Shown in pieces: positions 33,173-40,665 of a stretch of 49,394 bases of DNA; position 1 is the first letter of the stretch, and every line of letters starts with the position of its first letter. The position numbers and the translations under genes are program-made. This DNA comes from a virus: IMG/VR virus record IMGVR_UViG_3300037488_001017, positions 1 to 49,394 of that record; one strand, written 5' to 3'. The notes under the pieces were generated by a model. The model was given only the letters and a program-made list of their open reading frames with translations, ran no database searches and was not told the origin of the DNA.

Positions 33173-34819
33173 TTAGTCGCCGTACTGACGGTCCGTAGTA
33201 ACGTTGGTCAGCTTCATACCGGCAGGCTGATCTGGGACCAACTGCATACGCAGCATTCCCGGCATCTGCATGCCTTCGGTGACGAGCGTGCTGTTGCCAG
33301 ACACGCGCTGAATTGGAACCTTCACGTCTGCATAGCCCAAGGACGGTCCAACGAACTCGAACGGAATGAACGATTCCGCCTTGTCGAACTTCTGGGTGCC
33401 CTTTGGCGATGGTGGGACGTACTTCTTCCAGTTCGTTCCGCCCTTACGAATGCCGTAAACGGTGCCGTCCTCAATGTAATTCGAGGTGTAGCCCGTGTAC
33501 GTGCGACCGTCAAAGGAGAACTTGAAGCCTTCCTGTGAACCTTCGTTCTGGAGACTTGAGAGGCGGTTGGTACGGTCCAGCATGTACTGGCCGATCTTCT
33601 GCGACTCGTAGTTCAGCCAAACACCATCGGACGCAATAAGCGTGTCGATGTACTGGCCGTACTTCTCCTTAGCACGATGGAATCCGCGGAGGTACTGACG
33701 CATCTTGTGCTCAGTCAAGGTGCCTACGCTGGACTTCATGTACGAACGGAACTCAGGATGGACGTTAACGTCAATCTGATTACCCGTATCACGATCATTA
33801 CCAAGCAAGAACTGACTACCGTCAGATGCGCCGCTTGCTCCTGAACGAAGCCAACTATTGATGCCGGCAAAACCATAGCCGGTACCCGTAGTTGAAGATC
33901 CGTTGTTGAGCGTACGAGCGTTGGCAAAGTAAACAAAGTGGTTAGCACCAGAGGTCATTGAAATGCCAGAACCAAATGCAATAGTTACAAAGTTAGTAAC
34001 TTCGTCAACAGCAGCAACCCATGCTGAAACACGAGTACTAGGTCCTTGTGCCGCAGCAGTAGCCTGCGAATCGTTCTTACGAATCTGAGGGGTGCTTGCA
34101 TCAAACACATCAACGCGCATGCCAAGTGCATAACGGTCAATGTTCTTTTCGTTGGCAAAGAACTTGATTGCAGTAACTCCTGTCTGAGTGGCACCAGTAC
34201 CAGCAGCTGTAAACGTTGGCGTTGCCGACGAAAGGAAGTCAGTTGAGAAGAACGCAGTACCGGTGGTAAACGTAATAGAGCCAATTTGGTAAGCGTTGTT
34301 CTCAGCCAAATACCAGTAGTTGCACAGGGTGTGTGCAATCAGACGGGCATGACCTTCCAGCTTCGGTCCAATGACTTCACCGATAAAGGCTGGTGTGGCT
34401 TCCGCTGTCATTTCGCCAAGCGACATATACAGGTTGGAAACCATTGCCTTCATACCAACGCCAAGACGGAATGGCTTAGCCATAACTCCGTCAGTTGCAT
34501 CTGGCCAAGTATTGGTGTTGGTCTGCTGTTGCAGCTTTGCACCAATATCGCTGACGGTCTTATCGCCGTAGAGAACAAAGTTGTCACGGTTGTCAGCCAT
34601 GTCGAGCACGCCGGCCATCGAACCCATGTAGATCTTGAGGATCTTGAGGTCGCGTCCGATCATGCTCGCAGGACCAACACCCTGGTTGGTGACAAAGGTG
34701 TCACGCCAGGCGGGATCAAGGGCGGGCAAGAACACTTCAATGTTCTTGTTGAGGATTTCCTGGATCCGGCTTGACTGCTTGTCAAACAGAGATCCAGTAG
34801 TAGAGAACTGTGCAGGCAT
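33173..34819 (-). CDS. Major capsid protein
   Basis: A 548-residue protein in the expected place between scaffold and the late small genes. It begins MPAQFSTTGSLFDKQSSRIQ and contains a helical N-terminal arm, strand-rich middle and a C-terminal domain with VPIQRVSGNSTLV. It is longer than the T7 capsid protein (about 345); a Gly/Thr/Ser-rich section around 190-320 is probably an inserted domain. A Shine-Dalgarno hairpin directly precedes it and an intrinsic terminator follows, both fitting very high expression. HK97-fold assignment is by context. Confidence 0.75.
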   Translation of the reverse strand: MPAQFSTTGSLFDKQSSRIQEILNKNIEVFLPALDPAWRDTFVTNQGVGPASMIGRDLKILKIYMGSMAGVLDMADNRDNFVLYGDKTVSDIGAKLQQQTNTNTWPDATDGVMAKPFRLGVGMKAMVSNLYMSLGEMTAEATPAFIGEVIGPKLEGHARLIAHTLCNYWYLAENNAYQIGSITFTTGTAFFSTDFLSSATPTFTAAGTGATQTGVTAIKFFANEKNIDRYALGMRVDVFDASTPQIRKNDSQATAAAQGPSTRVSAWVAAVDEVTNFVTIAFGSGISMTSGANHFVYFANARTLNNGSSTTGTGYGFAGINSWLRSGASGASDGSQFLLGNDRDTGNQIDVNVHPEFRSYMKSSVGTLTEHKMRQYLRGFHRAKEKYGQYIDTLIASDGVWLNYESQKIGQYMLDRTNRLSSLQNEGSQEGFKFSFDGRTYTGYTSNYIEDGTVYGIRKGGTNWKKYVPPSPKGTQKFDKAESFIPFEFVGPSLGYADVKVPIQRVSGNSTLVTEGMQMPGMLRMQLVPDQPAGMKLTNVTTDRQYGD

Positions 34820-34820
34820 T

Positions 34821-34844
34821 TTAATCCGCCTCCTTGGCGGTTAA
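34821..34844 (-). promoter_or_regulatory. Shine-Dalgarno hairpin of the capsid gene
   Basis: On the minus strand the sequence TTAACCGCC-AAGGA-GGCGGATTAA forms nine pairs with one bulged A. The loop and 3' arm contain AAGGAGG, a perfect Shine-Dalgarno, only a few bases before the ATG at 34819. This could either present the site to ribosomes or switch capsid translation off; capsid is the gene most expected to need such control. Confidence 0.6.
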
Positions 34845-34852
34845 TTGGTTAG

Positions 34853-35743
34853 TTATGCTTTGGATTCCCCACCAGCGGAGGTTTCCACAGCCAAACGAGA
34901 GAGAGTGTCCGTATTCCATGCTCGAACATTCGTATCAACATCGCCGCGGTCCATGCCCTTCTTAAACTCGGGCACCGGAACCGGTGGCTTTGCAGCAAGT
35001 GTGTCCATCTCCGTAACTGTTTCCGGTGTCCGACCAATTTGGTCAAAGTCGCCGATGACTGTCGAATAAGACTTTGCTACATCCGCAGCAGCTCGCGCTG
35101 CTTCTTCTTGGATCCAGTCTTCGCTAAAGTTGCCACCAGTTTTGTCTCGGCGTTCGTAAAGCCGATCCATGGTTGCCTTGCGAATCTGGTCCTGAATTGC
35201 CTGGTAGGCACCCGTGGCATGTTCGCGGCCACGTGTCTTATCCAGACCTGTCAACATCTTCCCAATGTCTGAGTTACTGTCAATAGCCTCAGTAACTCCT
35301 TTTTCCATTTCTTGTTGCATTAAACGAAGCCGCATCTGGCGGGTTTCCGTTGCCAACTTGTCGTATCGTGGGTCGTTTTCCATCTTTTGTGCCTTGTTTC
35401 CTTGTGTGTTTTCTTCAACTTCTTCTTCTGGTTCATCATCAGTCTGCGACTGTGATCGGTTCCAGTCACCTACGTATTCCTTGATCTCGTCATCATTAAA
35501 TCCGGCTCCCTCAAGCATCTTGGATGCAGCCGTAGCAATCTCATGTTGTTCGCCCTCTCGACGAAGAAACTGAGTAGCAGAATCACGAAACTCACGAAGG
35601 TTCTTTACTTCGTCATGCAGCCCACCAGCCTGATGGATTGCATCAATCAATCGCTGTACCGGAATCAAATCCCCATCCACTTCCACAAGAGTGTTGAGGT
35701 TCCGTACAACCTGTTCGTCTCCGGCATCGTTTTCATCAGCCAT
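34853..35743 (-). CDS. Scaffolding protein
   Basis: A 296-residue acidic, mostly helical protein with an Asp/Glu-rich centre (DDEPEEEVEENTQ about residue 98-112) and a long helical C-terminal half with Pro-Val-Pro-Pro near the end. It lies between portal and capsid, which is the scaffold position in podoviruses, and shares the acidic character of scaffolds that leave the prohead. It starts one base before the portal stop. No protease domain seen. Confidence 0.75.
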   Translation of the reverse strand: MADENDAGDEQVVRNLNTLVEVDGDLIPVQRLIDAIHQAGGLHDEVKNLREFRDSATQFLRREGEQHEIATAASKMLEGAGFNDDEIKEYVGDWNRSQSQTDDEPEEEVEENTQGNKAQKMENDPRYDKLATETRQMRLRLMQQEMEKGVTEAIDSNSDIGKMLTGLDKTRGREHATGAYQAIQDQIRKATMDRLYERRDKTGGNFSEDWIQEEAARAAADVAKSYSTVIGDFDQIGRTPETVTEMDTLAAKPPVPVPEFKKGMDRGDVDTNVRAWNTDTLSRLAVETSAGGESKA

Positions 35744-37732
35744 TTACATGTTTCCCTGCGGTTGAGCTGGCTCTGGTTGTCCCTGTTGACCAGCCACGTT
35801 GGCCATGTCATCTGGGTTTGGGACCATTGCCGGCAGTGTCTGTCCCATAAATCCAATTAATGATTCACGATATGCCTTAAACGCATCCTGCACCTGAACA
35901 CTTGCAACTGACATGATTGGGTTTGCCATAAAAGCACCCAGTACTCTCAATTGAATATCAGGTCGCGTTGTGTGCGGAGTAATAACAATCTGTTGCGTCT
36001 GCGATCCATCTCCAAACAGGAGCAGAATGTTTCGCACAACACTCTCATACGCACTCTTCTCTTCTTCCATCCAGATAGCAAGGTCTAAACCTTCCTTCAT
36101 AGCAAACAACTTCAATCCATCTGGATCAGTAAGCCCAGCTTGAAGCATAGAAAGCGCTTCTTGCTTGCGAACAACCTCACTCTTTGGTGATGTGTCCTGC
36201 ACAGTAAAGGCAATCTGACTGAAGTTAGGCAGCGGGTTGTTCTTAAAGGAGACAGTTCCGCTATCTGGATCAATCATTGCACCCGCAAGATCCGTAGTTA
36301 GCTTGTTTACAGGCAAAGCACGCTGACTTACGAGCATTTGACCAGCTGCCTTAGCCACAACCGCCCGGTACATGGTGCCAAATGCAGTCTGCACACCACT
36401 GGTGGGGTTCGTCATTGCCTTATTGATCTGCTCGTCAAGGAACTGTAGACCACTTGCGCTATCTACACGACCCTTTTCGGCAATCAAGTCTTGCACCGGC
36501 GACAGGCCATCAATGATTGTCTTAGCAAACTGCGCTACCTTGCCTGGAACATCACCAGCATTGAATGGCTGGATGACCAATGGCTTAAAGTCATCGCCCA
36601 TCAAAGCATCTTTGCTATACGACAGATAGCGAAGACCCTGACCAACTTCACGCATGGTTGCGCGTTCGTTGATTGTGCCCTGCGGAATAAGCATCACGCC
36701 GTAACGGTCCATTGTGCGGATGTTGTTGAACAAACTCTTGAGGAGTCGCTCCATCTCGCGGACAATGCCAAACATTAGGTCAAACAAACCAGCACCATGG
36801 AAGGTTCCGTTGTCCATAAAGCGAGCAAAACCAATTGGGCAATAGGCTTCAACACGGCTTAGGTCTTGATCGTCAATGATGACATCGCCACTTGACACAA
36901 TGTAACGGCTAACCGTACCCCGCTCACCGTTGATCCAAGTCTCTCGGATCTTTGCAACCTGTTGGGTGTCTGAGTCTTCAACATTGCCGCGGACCCCACC
37001 CTGAGCCATGGTAGAAACAAAGTAACCAGTGCCGTTCCAAGGTGCGTCCTGTGACTCTTCCATCTGATGACCGTACTGCCAGCGCCATACGTTCATTTCT
37101 TCAATATTGCTTTCAATCTTGCCAGTTCCGTACTTGTCCTTGAGGAAATTAAGAGGAACAAGGCGCTGACGAATCATGCCGCGAACCTTTGTATGGTCGT
37201 GTCCCAGTGATGGGAACGGCATCAATTCTTTCGGGTGGATGACTTCAAGATCGGCAGTAAGACCAACAGTAGGAGAATCAACCATATGACCCGTAATACC
37301 GCAGGAACCCAGAAGAGCATAGAGGTAGTTGAAATCTCGCTGAACTTGGACAAGCTGTTGATCACTAACGACTGCATCTGCAATTAACTGCGCTATTGAA
37401 CGCTCGCGAAGACCAGCAAGAGAGAAACCCTGCCGCAATGCGCGCGGGTGAAGATTCATTGTGTTCAAACGAGCGGTTGTCTTATCTACAATTGACAACA
37501 GTTCACTGGACTGAAACTCCATGTTGCCTTCCTCATCAAGATAATGAGGAGTGATGCGGCCAGTCCGCGGGTCAAAGACATCAAAGCGTCGGAAACCATT
37601 CAGGTAGTACCACGCCAGCAACCATAAGGTACGCCGGTAAGTGAGCTTGAGCATCTCACGGGATACGTGAGCGTCAATGATCTTGCCAAGCGTCTTTGGA
37701 TCTTTAGGAAGGTTTACTCCGTCACTTGCCAT
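35744..37732 (-). CDS. Portal protein
   Basis: A 662-residue protein in the portal position, directly downstream of terminase and upstream of scaffold. It has an N-terminal helical region with Trp (LWLLAWYYLNGFRRFDVFDPRTG about residue 37-60 as a region), the mixed wing and stem regions, and a Pro/Gln/Gly-rich C-terminal tail. Size and order match podovirus head-tail connectors of the T7/related groups. It overlaps the previous 87-residue gene by 11 bases. Sequence identity to any one portal is not claimed. Confidence 0.75.
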   Translation of the reverse strand: MASDGVNLPKDPKTLGKIIDAHVSREMLKLTYRRTLWLLAWYYLNGFRRFDVFDPRTGRITPHYLDEEGNMEFQSSELLSIVDKTTARLNTMNLHPRALRQGFSLAGLRERSIAQLIADAVVSDQQLVQVQRDFNYLYALLGSCGITGHMVDSPTVGLTADLEVIHPKELMPFPSLGHDHTKVRGMIRQRLVPLNFLKDKYGTGKIESNIEEMNVWRWQYGHQMEESQDAPWNGTGYFVSTMAQGGVRGNVEDSDTQQVAKIRETWINGERGTVSRYIVSSGDVIIDDQDLSRVEAYCPIGFARFMDNGTFHGAGLFDLMFGIVREMERLLKSLFNNIRTMDRYGVMLIPQGTINERATMREVGQGLRYLSYSKDALMGDDFKPLVIQPFNAGDVPGKVAQFAKTIIDGLSPVQDLIAEKGRVDSASGLQFLDEQINKAMTNPTSGVQTAFGTMYRAVVAKAAGQMLVSQRALPVNKLTTDLAGAMIDPDSGTVSFKNNPLPNFSQIAFTVQDTSPKSEVVRKQEALSMLQAGLTDPDGLKLFAMKEGLDLAIWMEEEKSAYESVVRNILLLFGDGSQTQQIVITPHTTRPDIQLRVLGAFMANPIMSVASVQVQDAFKAYRESLIGFMGQTLPAMVPNPDDMANVAGQQGQPEPAQPQGNM

Positions 37733-37985
37733 TTGGGATTGCCTTCCTCATAACTTTAGTCCAGCCGGGAGGCATGTCTTCTAAGAGATCAACGCTTCCC
37801 ATGTTCTTATTGATGAAAGCCAAATCGTTTTCTTCGACTTGAGGAGCAACAGGAGCCGGTGGCTCGTTGTGCCCCCTCCCTGCATAATACGACTCAACTA
37901 GCAAATTGAAATAGGAAAGCGGGATAGTTACCGTTAACTGCCCCGGATTTGGACGCGGGGCTTCGTAATGCATTTGGTCAGACAC
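37722..37985 (-). CDS. Small hypothetical protein between terminase and portal
   Basis: An 87-residue protein. The middle (LTVTIPLSYFNLLVESYYAG) is hydrophobic and strand or helix-like; the C-terminus is Pro-Gly and Lys-rich. It overlaps the terminase gene by 8 bases and the portal gene by 11, so it is coupled to both. Possibly an assembly factor; no family recognised. Confidence 0.6.
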   Translation of the reverse strand: MSDQMHYEAPRPNPGQLTVTIPLSYFNLLVESYYAGRGHNEPPAPVAPQVEENDLAFINKNMGSVDLLEDMPPGWTKVMRKAIPNGK

Positions 37986-39945
37986 GGGATCCTCCGATTT
38001 GTGGAACTGGTTCCTTCATCATACCGAGCGCATCTTGAACCGAAATGCCGTTTAGGTTCATCAGCTCGGCAATGTGGATCCCGTATTTCTTATCAATGAC
38101 GTTCCCGTTGGCAATTTCTTCCATCGGATTTTCAACAACCAAGGTGTCTTCTTCACCCTCAACCTTAATAGCCGACCGCTCCATACGACCTCGAACCACA
38201 AACATGCTCATGGCTATGGTGTCGATGAAGTCATCGTGGGCCAGACCCCCACTTTCGGCATCCGGATTGAACTGCTCAAACTGCTCAAAGACAGAACGCC
38301 ATGGCTGAGACCCCCGCCGCCAGCAAGGAAGTTTGATCAGCCCGTGCTCAAACCGGTAGTTGAGGGCGCTGATCTTACTGGTCTTGTCCATGACTCCTGG
38401 GTTCAACTTGATGATCCTTGGTGGGGTCATGCCCGTAATCTGGTCAGCACGCTGCTTTACCATTGACTCCATGGCCGCATACAGACTGAACGACTGCCGT
38501 ACGACCTCGACATGAACAGCCGGTACGCGCCACTTGGTGATCATCTTGAAGGCGTGTTCGATGAGGATTGGCTCCCGAACCTGCCCGCCCCAAGTGTCTA
38601 GGACAAAGAGAACTGCGTCTACAGGGTCGTAACCCATGACCGTACACACCTTAAAGTCACTGTCGCTGGTTGCCGTGTAGCTGGTGTCGACGGTGGCAAA
38701 CAGTTTGATGCGATGAGTAAGGAAGTCAGGCAGTGGCAACTTCTCAATGACGTCTGCTTTGCCCCGCCAGCAGATAGTGGCGGTTGAGGAATAGGGATCG
38801 AGGTCGCTGTTGAGGTCGGGGCTTTCTAGCCACCACCCGTGTTTCTCTTGGGTGATCTCGCCAAAGTACACGTCTTCTGACTCACCCGGCTGGGCTAGAT
38901 ACTCAGCCATGTAGTTGTGAGTGCCGATCATCTCCTTGATTTCTTGGAGACTAACGCGACCCTCGTTTGCATCATCAGCGTCACGGGCCTTGCGGTCAAG
39001 CGGCCACATAGACGGCCAAGTGCTCTTTTGCACACCGTTGTCGTCGTACTCCGCACGTAGGATCAGACGTGCCCACTGGTCAAAACGAGGGTCCTTGGCA
39101 ATCTTGCTGCCGTCAGCCAGCAGCTCAGTCATCATGGCGTGCCACGCGTAGTGACGGCGACTCACAAAGGTAGCCAGCCACCGCACGCTAGTGTCCTTAC
39201 GGGTAATCATGGGCATGACCACTTTGAACAACAAGCGTTCCATGTAGGAACGGAGGATGGTCATACTGGTCGATGCCTTTGGGTCATACTCCGGGTCATC
39301 CAACGCGTACACGCGGGGGCGACCACCACGCTGGCGGCTTTCAGCACTCATAGCGCGGAACCAGCTGCCGTTGTTGAGGTACATCATCTCAACGCCAAAA
39401 GATGCCTCACCACGCCGTGGAGTAATGCGACCGTCTGGGAACTCAGGAGCCATGTCATCAAAGATTCGCTTGTTCCCAATGAACTGGCTCTTGATGATCT
39501 GACCAGTCTGCTCTGCATTATCTACCGAACTGGTTGCATAAATAAATGAATATGCAGGGCGAGTAAGCATCTGCAACAGCGCTGTCTTGCGGAAACAGTT
39601 GCTCTTGGCAAATCCACGGGGTGCAATTGCAATTGAGCGGGGTGACATAGCCCACATTCGGTAGATTGCAAAGTGTCCTGCCGGCGGTTCTACTGGATCA
39701 TCGTCGTAGAAGTAGGGGTTGAACTCCTCATCCCAATCGGGATAGAGGTACCACTGGTCAAAGAAGTTGACGCTGCCAGCAAACCGCGTTGCCTTTAACC
39801 GCAGATCGTTGGTGGGCAACAACCACTGCGAACACGCGTTAACGCGCGCAAGACGCTGCCCTTCAGGTGTAAGCGTGAGATAGTCATGTGGCAATGGCCA
39901 CATAGTGTTGCCGTCTTCAGGCAGCGGGATGGCAACTGGAATCAA
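37978..39945 (-). CDS. Terminase large subunit
   Basis: A 655-residue packaging motor. The ATPase part has APRGFAKS (108-115) as a Walker A variant, then RVYALDDPEYDP as Walker B. The nuclease part has DTSYTATSDSDFKVC around 430 and a late AHDDFIDTIAMSM block, typical terminase nuclease signatures. The frame opens with TTG at 39945, overlapping the previous TGA (TTGA); an alternative ATG at 39903 (MWPLPHDYL) would shorten it by 14 residues. It is the large subunit by motif and position. Confidence 0.88.
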   Translation of the reverse strand: MIPVAIPLPEDGNTMWPLPHDYLTLTPEGQRLARVNACSQWLLPTNDLRLKATRFAGSVNFFDQWYLYPDWDEEFNPYFYDDDPVEPPAGHFAIYRMWAMSPRSIAIAPRGFAKSNCFRKTALLQMLTRPAYSFIYATSSVDNAEQTGQIIKSQFIGNKRIFDDMAPEFPDGRITPRRGEASFGVEMMYLNNGSWFRAMSAESRQRGGRPRVYALDDPEYDPKASTSMTILRSYMERLLFKVVMPMITRKDTSVRWLATFVSRRHYAWHAMMTELLADGSKIAKDPRFDQWARLILRAEYDDNGVQKSTWPSMWPLDRKARDADDANEGRVSLQEIKEMIGTHNYMAEYLAQPGESEDVYFGEITQEKHGWWLESPDLNSDLDPYSSTATICWRGKADVIEKLPLPDFLTHRIKLFATVDTSYTATSDSDFKVCTVMGYDPVDAVLFVLDTWGGQVREPILIEHAFKMITKWRVPAVHVEVVRQSFSLYAAMESMVKQRADQITGMTPPRIIKLNPGVMDKTSKISALNYRFEHGLIKLPCWRRGSQPWRSVFEQFEQFNPDAESGGLAHDDFIDTIAMSMFVVRGRMERSAIKVEGEEDTLVVENPMEEIANGNVIDKKYGIHIAELMNLNGISVQDALGMMKEPVPQIGGSRV

Positions 39946-40400
39946 AGGTTAACCATGCGCCGTTGCATGCCCTTGACGGCAATCAACTCAGTTGTCGCTA
40001 CGCGAAGAATGGTTGCAGCAAGAACTACATGGTCCGAAACCATCGGGCTAGTTGCATGGAGTTCGATAGCCATGTCAACAAACCGTTGGTGGAAGTTGTG
40101 GTTGTTGGTTTTGATGCGATCCAAGATGGCGGTACCAAGTTCGGATACTTCGCCCCACCAGGTTCCTGGGTCAGAGATGCCCAAGGAAAATAGGATAGGA
40201 GCACCGGCGCGTGCGGCTTGCATGTTGTCCATTGAGGTGATGTGCAAGAACGCATCGTGGACGTTAGGTGGTAGATCCCCGAGATGGCAAGTAGATGGCG
40301 GCAATGGTTCCAGTGGTGTCCTGGCTGATTGCGTGTGGACTTCTTTGGATACTTGATACGAGTTTCGTTGCGGACTGTGTGATTGTTTTTCCATTGCCAT
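39942..40400 (-). CDS. Hypothetical protein upstream of terminase
   Basis: A 152-residue protein if started at 40400, which would overlap the 133-residue gene by 137 bases; an internal ATG at 40232 would give 96 residues and only a 31-base gap, but it lacks a Shine-Dalgarno. The C-terminal half (FVDMAIELHATSPMVSDHVVLAATILRVATTEL) is helical. Its stop overlaps the terminase TTG. It is a second candidate for small terminase. Start is unresolved. Confidence 0.45.
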   Translation of the reverse strand: MAMEKQSHSPQRNSYQVSKEVHTQSARTPLEPLPPSTCHLGDLPPNVHDAFLHITSMDNMQAARAGAPILFSLGISDPGTWWGEVSELGTAILDRIKTNNHNFHQRFVDMAIELHATSPMVSDHVVLAATILRVATTELIAVKGMQRRMVNL

Positions 40401-40665
40401 CTGCTTCTACCACCGTTGCGGTGGCGGTTGTAATCATGCCGTTTAGTTCGGCTACCTCTCGAACAATTTCTCTTATACGCTTCATTGCATCAATAGATGT
40501 CTTGCCACTACTGTTTCTAGCAAGGTCTACTAGACGCTCCATCTCTTCCGACACATCCCACCCTGTCGCCCTTATAGCCGACCCCACACGGGTGGGGCTA
40601 AAGAAGGACATGATCTGATCATCATGCGAAGTGTCTACCGTCTGAGATAGGCTTCGTGGTGTCAT
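40264..40665 (-). CDS. Possible terminase small subunit
   Basis: A 133-residue protein. The ATG at 40665 overlaps the TAA of the 940-residue gene (TAATG). Its middle has a helical region (DVSEEMERLVDLARNSSG, IDAMKRIREIVREVAEL) that would fit the helical DNA-binding part of a small terminase. Position immediately before the large subunit supports this. It has no diagnostic signature; a regulatory protein is the alternative. Confidence 0.45.
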   Translation of the reverse strand: MTPRSLSQTVDTSHDDQIMSFFSPTRVGSAIRATGWDVSEEMERLVDLARNSSGKTSIDAMKRIREIVREVAELNGMITTATATVVEADGNGKTITQSATKLVSSIQRSPHAISQDTTGTIAAIYLPSRGSTT

